Assembly: GCA_045627525.1 (NCBI GenBank)
Contig: JAZQNW010000006.1
Coordinates: 85,086 to 149,085, forward strand
DNA from: CAG-877 sp045627525
GTDB taxonomy: Bacteria > Bacillota_I > Bacilli_A > RF39 > UBA660
Direction: 5' to 3'
DNA: 64,000 bases
Shown: piece by piece, positions 42,127 through 52,039 of the stretch
How positions within the stretch are numbered: the first letter of the stretch is position 1
How the letters are laid out: each line of letters begins with the position of its first letter
The notes under the pieces: generated by a model
What the model saw: only the letters and a program-made list of their open reading frames with translations
Told to the model about the DNA's origin: nothing
Databases searched by the model: none
Position numbers and translations under genes: made by a program

Positions 42127-43173
42127 TTAATATTTTTTTTCAATATATTTCATTAATTCTTTTGTTATTACCTCATATCCCTCATCACTCATATGTAATC
42201 CATCTACTGTGTATTCTACTTTTAAGTCTCCATCTTCGTCTATTAGTTTGTCATACATATTTATATAGGTGATATTGTTTTCTAAACATTTTTCTTTTAA
42301 TAGTTTATTTATTTCTTTTAATCTAGAGTTTTCTCTTCCGCAAATCATTGATTTATCTACTACATCATTATCTGAATCATCATTATTTATTGGGTAAAGA
42401 GATTCTACAAATACTTTGGCTTTTGGTCTATTTTTATTTATTAGTTTACATATTTTTATAATATTATTTACTATTTCTTCATTGGATAAGTCTGTGAATG
42501 CCATATCATTTGTACCTATCATAATAAATACTTTAGTTGGATTATATATATATACTCTATCTTTTAATAGTTCTAATAAGTCTTTTGTTTGAAAGCCGCT
42601 TGTACCACTATTTATTACTGGCAACTCTGGATAAAATTTTTCTAAATTATAAAAATCTGTAATTGAATCTCCGTAGAAAACTATATTTTCTCGTTTGTAA
42701 TCTATTTGTTCTTTTACTACATGTCTATTTTTTTTGCTTGTTTTACTGGATTTATTGGTTATTTTTATTGTATATAAAGCAATTAAAGCTAATAATATTA
42801 TTACAGATAATATTGATAATTTAATTATTAATGATTTCTTCTTCTTTTTATTATATATTGAATTAATTATTTTTATTAATTCATCTTTTTTATTATATTT
42901 ATATATATTTTTAGTATTATGTAATGACTTTTCCTTTTTATCTTTTTTACTCTTTTTTTTCTTACCTGTATATATAATTACTTGTTTTTTTTCTTTTATA
43001 CATTTTTCTATTATTTCATTATTCTCTTCGCATATTACTATTGTTACTTTTTTTTCTATTTTATCAAGTTCATTATAATTATCGTAAACTAATAGTTTAT
43101 TAGGATATAATTTTTTAACTGTTTTTTCTATATTTATTTTTTCTGATTTGTCTGTAACTAATGATAATATCAT
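42127..43173 (-). CDS. Membrane-anchored SGNH/GDSL hydrolase
   Basis: A cytoplasmic N-terminal part of about 115 residues, largely Lys-rich after residue 70 (KKKKSKKDKKEK), precedes a helix at about 117-138 and an external SGNH hydrolase domain. The domain shows block I FYGDSITD, block III IGTNDMAF and block V DGLHMSDEGY with the catalytic Asp and His. Such enzymes de-esterify or acetylate surface glycans and lipids. The location just before the glycan locus at 43-55 kb fits cell-wall polysaccharide modification. AGAGGT precedes the ATG. Confidence 0.85.
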   Translation of the reverse strand: MILSLVTDKSEKINIEKTVKKLYPNKLLVYDNYNELDKIEKKVTIVICEENNEIIEKCIKEKKQVIIYTGKKKKSKKDKKEKSLHNTKNIYKYNKKDELIKIINSIYNKKKKKSLIIKLSILSVIILLALIALYTIKITNKSSKTSKKNRHVVKEQIDYKRENIVFYGDSITDFYNLEKFYPELPVINSGTSGFQTKDLLELLKDRVYIYNPTKVFIMIGTNDMAFTDLSNEEIVNNIIKICKLINKNRPKAKVFVESLYPINNDDSDNDVVDKSMICGRENSRLKEINKLLKEKCLENNITYINMYDKLIDEDGDLKVEYTVDGLHMSDEGYEVITKELMKYIEKKY

Positions 43174-43264
43174 AAATCTATACCTCTCTTACTTGCGCTT
43201 TTTATATTATAACTTTTTTTTATCAATCTTAAAATACTATTTTTCCTTTTTTATATAAAAAATA

Positions 43265-43297
43265 AGAAAAAGATAATCATTTTAATTATCTTTTTCT
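43265..43297 (-). terminator. Terminator after the acyltransferase pair
   Basis: Thirteen-base perfect arms AGAAAAAGATAAT and ATTATCTTTTTCT overlap the end of the coding sequence. Confidence 0.75.
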
Positions 43298-44337
43298 ATA
43301 AATATTTTGTTTAATTTTATTTTTTGCATTATGTATTTATCTACTAGTTTATATGATTCTATTAAAAATATTGAGATTAATGTAGATATTAATATATTTG
43401 ATATTAGCATTATAATAAATTTTAGCCATATGTTAGAAAAACTTAAGTATTTATATATATAATAAATAAATGAAGATGATATTCCTTGCGCAAAATAGAA
43501 GAATATTGCATTTTTACCTATATAATTAATTTTATTATCTTTTTTAATTTTTAATTTATCTTTTAAATAGAAAAATAATATTATTGAAATATTAGCAAAG
43601 AATAAATATGGCAATGATGGTGGAAATTTTATATCTTGTATATTTGCTATTCCTATTTTATTAATTTTAAATACTATTAATAATACAATAAAATTTACTA
43701 CTTCTACTAGAATTAATTGTTTTATATCTTTAAATTTATAACTAAATGATAAGTATCCTACTAAATAAATTAATAGATAGAAAGATATTAGCCCATTTAG
43801 AAATAACATTGTTCCTTGATTATATGATGTATAAATAAAGATAAATAACATTAAAGCAATTACTGATAGTAGTACTTCTTTTTTATTATCTTTACATAGC
43901 TTATTTATTAAATATATAATTGTTGTTCCAATGACTGTTACTTGAATATACATTTTCATGAACCAAATTGATCCCGGTACTACTTCTATTTTAGTAGTGT
44001 GTGGGAATATGTATACAATCCATTGAAGTATATCTTTTACTATTAATGTCTCTCTGAAGAATATTAATATTAGTCCTATATATATCACTAGGAAAAATAA
44101 CCATTTTTTCCATTGATCTATTATTCCTTTTATATTTTTAATAATTGAATTTGAATAATTAAATGATATACCTGCTATAAACATAAATACTGGTACATCT
44201 ATTAGTAAGGCTAAATTACTAAACCATTTTGGCAAATAGCCCTCGCCTGACCAAAATGCTGTATGTATTAGAATTATACATAGTGTTGCGATACCTCTTA
44301 GGAAGTCTATATTATAATTTCTTTCTTTTTTTTGCAC
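43282..44337 (-). CDS. Acyltransferase family 3 membrane protein
   Basis: The protein has 351 residues and about ten membrane helices. The family signature is at the N-terminus: NYNIDFLRGIATLCIILIHTAF, with the Arg-His pair thought to take part in acyl transfer. Such proteins (OafA, WecH, acyltransferase 3) O-acetylate or acylate surface glycans, teichoic acids or peptidoglycan. The start is GTG 44337, with AGGTG seven bases upstream, overlapping the preceding acyltransferase gene by 26 bases, so the pair is co-translated. Confidence 0.85.
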   Translation of the reverse strand: MQKKERNYNIDFLRGIATLCIILIHTAFWSGEGYLPKWFSNLALLIDVPVFMFIAGISFNYSNSIIKNIKGIIDQWKKWLFFLVIYIGLILIFFRETLIVKDILQWIVYIFPHTTKIEVVPGSIWFMKMYIQVTVIGTTIIYLINKLCKDNKKEVLLSVIALMLFIFIYTSYNQGTMLFLNGLISFYLLIYLVGYLSFSYKFKDIKQLILVEVVNFIVLLIVFKINKIGIANIQDIKFPPSLPYLFFANISIILFFYLKDKLKIKKDNKINYIGKNAIFFYFAQGISSSFIYYIYKYLSFSNIWLKFIIMLISNILISTLISIFLIESYKLVDKYIMQKIKLNKIFIEKDN

Positions 44338-45871
44338 TTAATTCACCTGCTTCTTTTTTTGATAATTTTATATTAATTTTAAATGACATAACCATAATTA
44401 ATAATAATATAATAAAATAGATATAGCTATTATTTGAATTTTCTATATAATAGCTATATATTAAGCTATTTATGCTGATTGACTTGATTTTTTTCAATAA
44501 ATATATTAGTGATGCAAATATTGTTAATCTTATAATTATAGAGAATTTATTATGTTTTTTAATATCTTTATATACTTTATTAGACACTATTAATAATGTT
44601 ATTACAATTGGTAGAAATATATAAATTAGTGTTTTTATGGTATATGATATTAATTCAAATAATATTTCAATATTTGTATTACTGCTGACTAATATATATT
44701 TTACTACATCTTTGGTTAAATATATTATTAATAATGTACTTAATGATATTGAGGCAAATATTATTATTTTTAGATATTTTTCTTGTATTATTTTTTCTTT
44801 TTTTGATATGCGTTTTTGGATTATTTTGTATGTTTTTTTTATGTTATCTATTTTTGTATTTATAAATGGAATAATTTTTTTATCAGTTAGCTTAATCCAT
44901 ATTTTTTCTAAAGTATTTATCCTTAATATATCTATTATTGAACAAATTATAAATATTATTGTTATTGTTATTAAAGCGTGTATAAATAAGTAGCCTGTTC
45001 CAAAGTATTCTGGGCAATGAAATATATTATTCCAAATAAATGCTCTTACTAGTTCATTATCATGTATTAGATATATACCAAAGACAGAACTACCTATTAA
45101 TGATATTATTCTATTATTTTTTGGTGTTTTGTTTACAAAGTATACGAATATAAATATCGAAAATAATAGTCCAGTTATTAGTGATAAAGATAGTGATTTA
45201 TCTTCCATTATATTAATTAAAATGGTTAATATATAAAATATAATGGAAGATATTAAGGATTTTTTATTATCTATATTTAACTTATATATATTTATATATC
45301 CTCCTATTAGATATAATAACATAAACCATAATAATTCATTAATTGGATTATATACATTGAAGAATGTAGGAATTAGACTGCAAAATATTATAGAAACTAA
45401 TAATATATTTTTTAATTCTTTTTTATTTGTATTATTGAGGATTTTATTCAATATTGGAGTTAATAACATTAAATAAATATATGTTGTTATAAACCAGTAT
45501 TTGCTATTTATTATTGGAAATAACGATTTAACGAAATAATAAATATCAAAATTATAATTTGATGTTATAAAATATTTAAATATTAAAAAAATTGATACTG
45601 AATAGAATGCTACTTGTCCATAAAGTTTAATAAACTTTTTTAAACTAAATTTAGATTTACACATATAATAACCACTTATAAGTATAAAAATATTAACTCC
45701 TATTTTCCCACCTATTATAAGCCAATTATAAGTTATTCTGTCAACACAATATGTTAGTGGAACCGTTGATAATCCATGTAAGGAATAATGATGGGCAATT
45801 ATCAATAACATTGCTATAATTCTTAATAATTCTATGTTTGAATTTTTCTTATTAATTTTTCTTCCCATCAT
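44312..45871 (-). CDS. Acyltransferase family 3 membrane protein (large)
   Basis: The protein has 519 residues. The first 320 have the family layout, starting NIELLRIIAMLLIIAHHYSLHG, with about ten helices. The last 160 residues add a Lys-rich cytoplasmic segment (IKKTYKIIQKRISKKEK) and about four further helices not usual for the family. It presumably adds acyl groups to surface polymers. TAGGAGGAT precedes the ATG. A terminator separates it from the upstream glycosyltransferase. Confidence 0.85.
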   Translation of the reverse strand: MMGRKINKKNSNIELLRIIAMLLIIAHHYSLHGLSTVPLTYCVDRITYNWLIIGGKIGVNIFILISGYYMCKSKFSLKKFIKLYGQVAFYSVSIFLIFKYFITSNYNFDIYYFVKSLFPIINSKYWFITTYIYLMLLTPILNKILNNTNKKELKNILLVSIIFCSLIPTFFNVYNPINELLWFMLLYLIGGYINIYKLNIDNKKSLISSIIFYILTILINIMEDKSLSLSLITGLLFSIFIFVYFVNKTPKNNRIISLIGSSVFGIYLIHDNELVRAFIWNNIFHCPEYFGTGYLFIHALITITIIFIICSIIDILRINTLEKIWIKLTDKKIIPFINTKIDNIKKTYKIIQKRISKKEKIIQEKYLKIIIFASISLSTLLIIYLTKDVVKYILVSSNTNIEILFELISYTIKTLIYIFLPIVITLLIVSNKVYKDIKKHNKFSIIIRLTIFASLIYLLKKIKSISINSLIYSYYIENSNNSYIYFIILLLIMVMSFKINIKLSKKEAGELSAKKRKKL

Positions 45872-45886
45872 ATCCTCCTAATTATT

Positions 45887-45909
45887 AAAAAGAGAGAGTG
45901 TCTCTTTTT
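45887..45909 (-). terminator. Terminator of the long glycosyltransferase transcript
   Basis: Arms AAAAAGAGA and TCTCTTTTT have a 5-base loop followed by TTTTAATAA on the minus strand. They end the unit that reads from about 54695 to 45911. Confidence 0.7.
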
Positions 45910-45910
45910 T

Positions 45911-46870
45911 TTATTTTTCTTCTAGATTTTCTTCAATAATAAATCTTGGCCTTTCTTTTACTTCACTATACATTTTTCCTACATATTCACCAATTATTCC
46001 AATACTGATCATCTGTATTCCACCTATAAGCCAAATTGATATTGTAAGGAATGTCCAACCGTCAACTGTATTTCCAGTTATCTTTCTAAAAAGTGTATAT
46101 ATCATTATTGCTAGGCTTACAAATAAAATTACAAATCCTATTGAACATATCATTCTTAATGGTTTTATACTAAATGATGTTATTCCATCCCAAGCAAAAT
46201 TTAGCATTTTCTTTAGTGGATATTTTGATTCTCCTGCAAATCTTTCATTTCTTTCATAATATACTACATCGCTTTTAAATCCTACTAATGGGAACATACC
46301 TCTTAAAAATAAATTTACTTCTTTAAAATTTTCTAATTCATCTAATACTCTTTTTGATGTTAATCTATAGTCTGCATGATTATATACACAATCTGCACCT
46401 AACATTTTCATAAATTTGTAGAAGCCTTCAGCAGTTACTCTTTTAAAGAATGTATCTGTTTTTCTAGCGCTTCTTACGCCATAGACGATTTCTGCTCCGT
46501 TATAATATTTATCTAACATTTCATCTATTGCATTTATGTCATCTTGTAAATCAGCATCCATTGATATTACTATATCTGCATATTTTTTTGCTGTCATTAA
46601 TCCACCTAATAGAGCATTCTGATGTCCTCTATTCCTTGATAGTGTTATCCCTGTAAAATGTTCTTCTTTTTGACTAATTTTTTTAATTAGTTCCCATGTT
46701 TTATCTTTTGAACCATCATTTACATACATTACTTTACTTTTATTTGATATTTTCTTTTTTGCTATTAAATCTTTATATTTTTCTTTTAATCTTTTTGTAG
46801 TTTCTTCTAATACTTCTTCTTCATTGTAACATGGTATTACCATATATAAAATTTTTTCTTGTTTTTCCAT
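45911..46870 (-). CDS. GtrB/DPM-like polyprenyl-phosphate glycosyltransferase
   Basis: The 319-residue protein has a GT2 catalytic domain (VIPCYNEEEVL, DADLQDDINAI with the metal-binding Asp residues, GDYRLTSKRVL-type acceptor motif in the HADYRLTSKRV segment) followed by two C-terminal helices at about 240-300. This layout marks enzymes that move a sugar from a nucleotide to a polyprenyl phosphate. The lipid-linked sugar is then used by a membrane glycosyltransferase on the outer face. The adjacent multi-pass GT-C-like proteins are candidate users. GGAAGG precedes the ATG. Confidence 0.9.
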   Translation of the reverse strand: MEKQEKILYMVIPCYNEEEVLEETTKRLKEKYKDLIAKKKISNKSKVMYVNDGSKDKTWELIKKISQKEEHFTGITLSRNRGHQNALLGGLMTAKKYADIVISMDADLQDDINAIDEMLDKYYNGAEIVYGVRSARKTDTFFKRVTAEGFYKFMKMLGADCVYNHADYRLTSKRVLDELENFKEVNLFLRGMFPLVGFKSDVVYYERNERFAGESKYPLKKMLNFAWDGITSFSIKPLRMICSIGFVILFVSLAIMIYTLFRKITGNTVDGWTFLTISIWLIGGIQMISIGIIGEYVGKMYSEVKERPRFIIEENLEEK

Positions 46871-46887
46871 ACTTCTTTCCTTCCAAA

Positions 46888-49206
46888 CTAATTATTATAT
46901 CTAAATCTAACTTGATAGCTTAATGTTATATCCCAACTATCATCTATAATAGAATCATCTTTTAATGTATCGTAAAATTTATAATCACCATATTTTATTC
47001 CATATTGTCTTAAGTTTAATAGAATTCCATGTGAACTTGCAGTTGATAAGGCAATTTCTAAATTTTCTTGATTTTTTGCCATTTCTGCTAATGTCCATCT
47101 TGAATTTTTTTCTAAATAGAATTCTTTCCTTATTATATTAAAATATGGGAATATATTCGCTAAAGAAATTACTATCATAAAAAGTACTAATATTCTTTTT
47201 GCATTTTTAAATTTCTTATTTTTATCGACACTATGCATTATTAATCCAATTGCCAATATATATAGCGCATAAAAATGTGCAACATATCTTAATCCACCAT
47301 AACCTATTGGCGATAATGCACATTGCAGATATAAAATAATTGACATTATAAGCAAATATTTGTAATCATTATTATTAAAAATATTTTTTCTATTTCTTAT
47401 AATTGCATAAATTAGTATTACAATCATTACTATAAACATTCCACTAAAGAAAGTTCCAAATGTACCAAATTGTCCTGCATGAATATAATAGTTTGCTATT
47501 TCTTCTTTACTGGTTGTAAATGGTACTTTTAGTGGTAGCTTTTCATTTTCCCAATAATCCCCCACTTTTGAAAAAATATTTATATAAAATATTTGATATG
47601 CTTTAAGTCCTTTTTCTGATTTTACAATATCACCTGTTGCCTTTGTTGAATTTCCAGTAATTCCTGGTAAAAATTCATTATATCTGTAAATGTTTGTAAC
47701 GTATGGTGAAAAGTTTATTATTATTGAAATTATTACACTTATAATAAAAACTATAAATACATATTTACTTTCTTTATAATTTTTCATTTTTATGTCATTG
47801 ATTAATATTATTAACCATAATGCAATACAATCTAATGCTATAAATAATATTCCATTAAATTTAATTCCAAATATAATTGCTATACAAATGCCTATTAAAA
47901 TTGGATAATATTTTTTTAGTTTTACTTCTTCTTTCTTCAAATATAGTAATCCAAAAATCATAGCTATTAATACGATGTTACTAAGGGCGGCATCTACATA
48001 AAATGTTCTCATTTGACATAATGAAACTGGATTAAATGCGAGAAGTGTGCTTAAAACCAGACTGTTTTTCTTATTTAAAAAGTATGAAATATAGTGATAT
48101 GATACAAACAATAAGATTATCATAGTTACTAATGTATAACATTTTCCTGTTTCTAATTTTCCTGTTACTTTTTCGATTGTTGCACCGTACGTTGCCATTG
48201 CTTTTGGATATACATCCATCCAAAACCACTGCGATTTATTACCGAAAACTGAAAGTTTATCTGGTAAAATGTTTTCTTTTTTATTAAAACTTCTAGCTGA
48301 TTCTTTATTAGGATTCCATCCTTCTATCATTAATCCTGATTCTATTTTTCTATAACTGTTACCATCAACTGATGTGTCAACAATTTTCATTGATACAATT
48401 ATAGAACAAAAAAGTATTGATATAACTATAAACGTTAATAATATTGTCTTTTTTATTTTTTTGTTAGAAATTATATAATTAAATATCAATGTGAATACTA
48501 ATGATAATGGGAAATATATTTTATTAATTGTTATTCCAAAAAAATATAATATTGTTGGAATAATAAATAAAAATGCCATATTAGTAAGTAAACTTATTCC
48601 TAGTAATAAGCTAAAATTGTTTTTTTCTTTCTTATATGTCTTAGGATCAATTTCTATTATGTTGTTTTTATCAACTAAATAAGCTTCTTCAGCATATTCT
48701 AACATTGCTTTATCAGCTTTTATTGAGTCTGAGTAAAATCTTTTAATATTCTTTTTTTTCTTTGTTTCTTTTTCATATCTAACTATTTTTTCATAGTCAT
48801 GACAATTTTTTGATTCAAATTTTCCTGTTTTTTTATTTACCTTTGTTGCTATTACTTTTACTTTTAATTTTTTTTCTAGTGGTTTAAGCAAAAACTCTGG
48901 TGAGGCTGAAACAATTACATCAGATTCTTTTTTTTGCTCATAATACCATTTCTTAATTTTTTTAGTTTTTTTCTGCCAGAAAATTTTAATATCTTTATCA
49001 ATATTATTTAATATTTTTAGATAGCTAAATAGCTTTTCCTTCATATAATCTTTATTTTTTATTTTTAATAGATACATTAATATTCCATATATCTGAATTG
49101 GCAAAAATATTAATATATATGGGTATTTTTTTAAACAAAACAGATAAAAATCTACAGATGAATCTCCATCATATATAGTCCCATCAAAATCATATGCATT
49201 TATCAT
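46888..49206 (-). CDS. HAD phosphatase fused to a GT-C-like membrane protein
   Basis: The protein has 772 residues. Residues 1-190 are a HAD-IB phosphatase: DFDGT at 6-10, SAS at 100-102 and SDSIKADKAM (about 159-168). Residues about 198-770 form a polytopic membrane protein with roughly ten helices and an external loop after the second or third helix carrying VDGNSY (280-285), GWNP (296-299) and ESAR (302-305), shared with the 582-residue protein at 52014-53762. The latter part looks like a lipid-dependent GT-C glycosyltransferase. The HAD part may dephosphorylate a polyprenyl-phosphoryl pentose 5-phosphate. AGGAGTG precedes the ATG. Confidence 0.8.
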   Translation of the reverse strand: MINAYDFDGTIYDGDSSVDFYLFCLKKYPYILIFLPIQIYGILMYLLKIKNKDYMKEKLFSYLKILNNIDKDIKIFWQKKTKKIKKWYYEQKKESDVIVSASPEFLLKPLEKKLKVKVIATKVNKKTGKFESKNCHDYEKIVRYEKETKKKKNIKRFYSDSIKADKAMLEYAEEAYLVDKNNIIEIDPKTYKKEKNNFSLLLGISLLTNMAFLFIIPTILYFFGITINKIYFPLSLVFTLIFNYIISNKKIKKTILLTFIVISILFCSIIVSMKIVDTSVDGNSYRKIESGLMIEGWNPNKESARSFNKKENILPDKLSVFGNKSQWFWMDVYPKAMATYGATIEKVTGKLETGKCYTLVTMIILLFVSYHYISYFLNKKNSLVLSTLLAFNPVSLCQMRTFYVDAALSNIVLIAMIFGLLYLKKEEVKLKKYYPILIGICIAIIFGIKFNGILFIALDCIALWLIILINDIKMKNYKESKYVFIVFIISVIISIIINFSPYVTNIYRYNEFLPGITGNSTKATGDIVKSEKGLKAYQIFYINIFSKVGDYWENEKLPLKVPFTTSKEEIANYYIHAGQFGTFGTFFSGMFIVMIVILIYAIIRNRKNIFNNNDYKYLLIMSIILYLQCALSPIGYGGLRYVAHFYALYILAIGLIMHSVDKNKKFKNAKRILVLFMIVISLANIFPYFNIIRKEFYLEKNSRWTLAEMAKNQENLEIALSTASSHGILLNLRQYGIKYGDYKFYDTLKDDSIIDDSWDITLSYQVRFRYNN

Positions 49207-49216
49207 TTTTTCACTC

Positions 49217-50173
49217 CTAAAATTTGATTTTATATAATTTACAATATAATTTACTTAATATTTTATTCTTTTCAATTGTTCTTTTTAATAATCCTCTGTC
49301 TTCGTAGTATTTATTGTCTTTATAGTCTGGTACTTCTTTTTCCATATATTCAAATGCTTTGTCAATAAATTCCATTCCTATTTTCTTGTCTTTTTGAACT
49401 CTTTGCTGAATCGTATAATTAGTAATTATTTTCACTGTTAATTTATCTAATTCTTCTTTAATGTAATGTTTGTTTTCAAAATTTTTTCTTATGATGTCTA
49501 TAATTTTTAAAATATCAAAGCAGCGTTTGTCTCTTACTGTTGTTTCACTATTCCCATGAATGACATAATAATTTAAACATTTATCTACTTTACCTATTTT
49601 TGATGCATTATCTATTGTGGCTATAACAAATGGTGCATCTTCATATTTTAAATTTTCTATAAACTTTATTTCATTATTTATAATAAGATCTTTTTTATAT
49701 AATTTATTCCATGGACTTAAGTTTATTGTTGTAAGAAGAGAAGGCATTTCTTTTAACGTTGTATTTTTAAAATGTGGTAATAATACTTTTTCAATTGTTC
49801 CATTATTATAGTCTTTATAAAAATCACAAATTACTAAATCTAATTTATCTTGCTCAGCTTTTTTAAATAACTCTTCACACATTGTTGTTTCTATATAATC
49901 ATCGCTATCTATAAACATGATATATTTACCAATTGCTTTTGCAATACCAAAGTTTCTAGTTTTACCTATTCCTTGATTTTTATTTTTATAATATTTAACT
50001 CTTTTATCTTTGTAACTTTTTATTATTTCTTCTGTTTTATCAGTTGATCCATCATTTATTAGTATTAGTTCTATTTCTTTTTTTGTCTGATTTAAAAGAG
50101 AGTCTATGCATTTATCTAAATATTTTTCGGCATTATATATTGGTACTATTATACTTATATCTACTTTATTCAT
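49217..50173 (-). CDS. Family 2 glycosyltransferase
   Basis: The 318-residue GT2 protein shows IIVPIYNAEKYLDKCIDSLL, LINDGSTDKT and the DxD in MFIDSDDYIE. It has no membrane helix, so it acts at the cytoplasmic face on a nucleotide-sugar donor. It is the WfgS/EpsJ type common in capsule loci. The start overlaps the stop of the next GtrB-like gene (ATGAATAA), behind GAGGATAT. Acceptor and sugar are unknown. Confidence 0.92.
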   Translation of the reverse strand: MNKVDISIIVPIYNAEKYLDKCIDSLLNQTKKEIELILINDGSTDKTEEIIKSYKDKRVKYYKNKNQGIGKTRNFGIAKAIGKYIMFIDSDDYIETTMCEELFKKAEQDKLDLVICDFYKDYNNGTIEKVLLPHFKNTTLKEMPSLLTTINLSPWNKLYKKDLIINNEIKFIENLKYEDAPFVIATIDNASKIGKVDKCLNYYVIHGNSETTVRDKRCFDILKIIDIIRKNFENKHYIKEELDKLTVKIITNYTIQQRVQKDKKIGMEFIDKAFEYMEKEVPDYKDNKYYEDRGLLKRTIEKNKILSKLYCKLYKIKF

Positions 50174-51125
50174 CTATATCCTCATCCGTTTCTTTTACAA
50201 TGTATATTGGCCTTTTTTTAACTTCTAAATATGTTTTAGATAGGTACATGCCTATTATTCCTAAAAATAATAATTGTACACCACTTACAAAAATTAAAAT
50301 ACATGCAAGAGATGGCCAACCACTTACTGGGTCTCCATATATTAATGTTTTGGCAATTATAAATATAATTGCGATAAAGGAAATTAAACAAAATAATAAT
50401 CCTACAAGTGCTGAAATAACTAATGGCGTTGTTGAAAATGCTAAAATTCCCTCAAGGGCATATTTAAATAGTTTAATGAAATTAAATTTAGATTTTCCTG
50501 CTGATCTTTCTGGAACACTATAGTCTATCCATTTTGTCTCAAATCCTACAAATGGGAATATTCCTTTTGTATATCTATTATATTCTTTCATTGAAATAAC
50601 TGCATCAACCATTTTTCTTTTCATTAACCTAAAGTCTCTTGCACCTGGTACTTGTTTAGTATCTGATATTACTCCTATTAATTTATACCAAAATTTCGTA
50701 AAAATTTTTCTAAGTAATGTATAATCGCTATGTTTTTTTGTATAAAGGGCCACACAATCGTATTCTTCTTTAGTGATTATCTTATACATTTTTTCAATCA
50801 TTTCTGGAGGATCTTGCATATCTGCATCCATAATTGCAACATAATCTCCTTTGGAATTTTCAAGTCCAGCAAGCATTCCTGCCTCTTTACCAAAATTTCT
50901 TGAAAATGATATATATCTTACTCTTTTATCTTTTTTGGAAAACTTTCTTAATAATCCTAATGTTTTATCTTCACTTCCATCATTAATAAAGATTAGTTCA
51001 AAATCTACATAGTTCATTTTGCTCATCAGACTGCATATATTATCATAAAATATTGGTAAAGAATCTTCTTCGTTATAGCAAGGGATAACTATTGTTATTA
51101 ATTCTTTTTTTGCATTCTTTTTCAT
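50166..51125 (-). CDS. GtrB/DPM-like polyprenyl-phosphate glycosyltransferase
   Basis: The 319-residue protein has a GT2 domain with VIPCYNEEDSLP, FSRNFGKEAGMLAGL, DADMQDPPEM (metal site) and RDFRLMKRK. Two C-terminal helices follow (about 230-300). This is the second enzyme in the window that loads a sugar onto polyprenyl phosphate. It differs clearly from the copy at 45911-46870, so the two may use different sugars. CTGAGGTG precedes the ATG. It lies in the same transcript as the UbiA gene. Confidence 0.9.
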   Translation of the reverse strand: MKKNAKKELITIVIPCYNEEDSLPIFYDNICSLMSKMNYVDFELIFINDGSEDKTLGLLRKFSKKDKRVRYISFSRNFGKEAGMLAGLENSKGDYVAIMDADMQDPPEMIEKMYKIITKEEYDCVALYTKKHSDYTLLRKIFTKFWYKLIGVISDTKQVPGARDFRLMKRKMVDAVISMKEYNRYTKGIFPFVGFETKWIDYSVPERSAGKSKFNFIKLFKYALEGILAFSTTPLVISALVGLLFCLISFIAIIFIIAKTLIYGDPVSGWPSLACILIFVSGVQLLFLGIIGMYLSKTYLEVKKRPIYIVKETDEDIDE

Positions 51126-51166
51126 TCTTACACCTCAGTTTAAACTTATTTATACAATGATATTTA

Positions 51167-52039
51167 TTATACTAAATAAAGTAGGCATCCCATCACTAAT
51201 ACATATATTATTACAGTTACAATTAATGCTTTATCTGATAATACAACTTCTATTGGATCACCATGAGAATTTCCTTCAATGTTTAAACTGTATAATTGTA
51301 AAATTACCATTACTAGTGGTATTGTGAAGAATAAATAATCATTACCTATTCTTGATATTGTTGTTGGATCTACACACCATAATGTGTAAGATACTATTGC
51401 TAGTCCTAGACATACATACATGTTTTTATCTAAAAATTCTTTATTATAAAATTCTAATACTTTTCTACTTTTTTGACCATTTTTTATAATTTCATTTCTT
51501 CTTTTACCAAAGCCTAAGTAAAATGATGCAAACATAACCATTAGTAATAAGTATTTTGATACTTCTACATCAACTATTGTTCCACCATACATTACTCTAA
51601 ATACAAATCCTGATACTAATATTACTACATCAATTATTGGTATATGTTTCAACCAGATGCTATATAAAATATTTAATACTAGGTATGCTAGTGGGATAAC
51701 AAAAATAAAAATATTATTATTTTTTAGATAAGAGAATGTCATTAAACCTATTATTACTAATGATAATAAAGCTATTACTATTTTTGCTTGTGTTTTTGAT
51801 ATTTTTCCAGATGCTAGTGGTCTATTCTTTTTTATCGGATGTAATTTATCTTTTTCTATATCATTCATATCATTTATTACATATACAATACTAGATGTAA
51901 ATGAAAAGATAAAAAACGCTATTAAACATATTAAAAACATGTTTAGATTAAATAAATTTGAACTAAAGAATAATGGTAAAAATACTAAACAATTCTTTAA
52001 CCAGTGCTTTACTCTAATTAGTTTTATGTAATCCTTCAT
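51167..52039 (-). CDS. UbiA-family polyprenyl-phosphate phosphoribosyltransferase
   Basis: The 290-residue protein has about nine helices. Asp motif 1 reads NDMNDIEKD (about 56-64) and is followed by KNRPLASGKIS. The second loop has FGKRRNEI and a later SHGDPIEVVLSDKAL, as in mycobacterial Rv3806c-type DPPR synthases that join PRPP to decaprenyl phosphate. Other UbiA proteins make quinones or heme, but those lack this FGKRRNE/GDP pattern. The start is ATG 52039, right after GAGGTGGAAG. It overlaps the GT-C-like gene by 26 bases. Its neighbours suggest a role in pentose donor supply for the surface glycan. Confidence 0.82.
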   Translation of the reverse strand: MKDYIKLIRVKHWLKNCLVFLPLFFSSNLFNLNMFLICLIAFFIFSFTSSIVYVINDMNDIEKDKLHPIKKNRPLASGKISKTQAKIVIALLSLVIIGLMTFSYLKNNNIFIFVIPLAYLVLNILYSIWLKHIPIIDVVILVSGFVFRVMYGGTIVDVEVSKYLLLMVMFASFYLGFGKRRNEIIKNGQKSRKVLEFYNKEFLDKNMYVCLGLAIVSYTLWCVDPTTISRIGNDYLFFTIPLVMVILQLYSLNIEGNSHGDPIEVVLSDKALIVTVIIYVLVMGCLLYLV

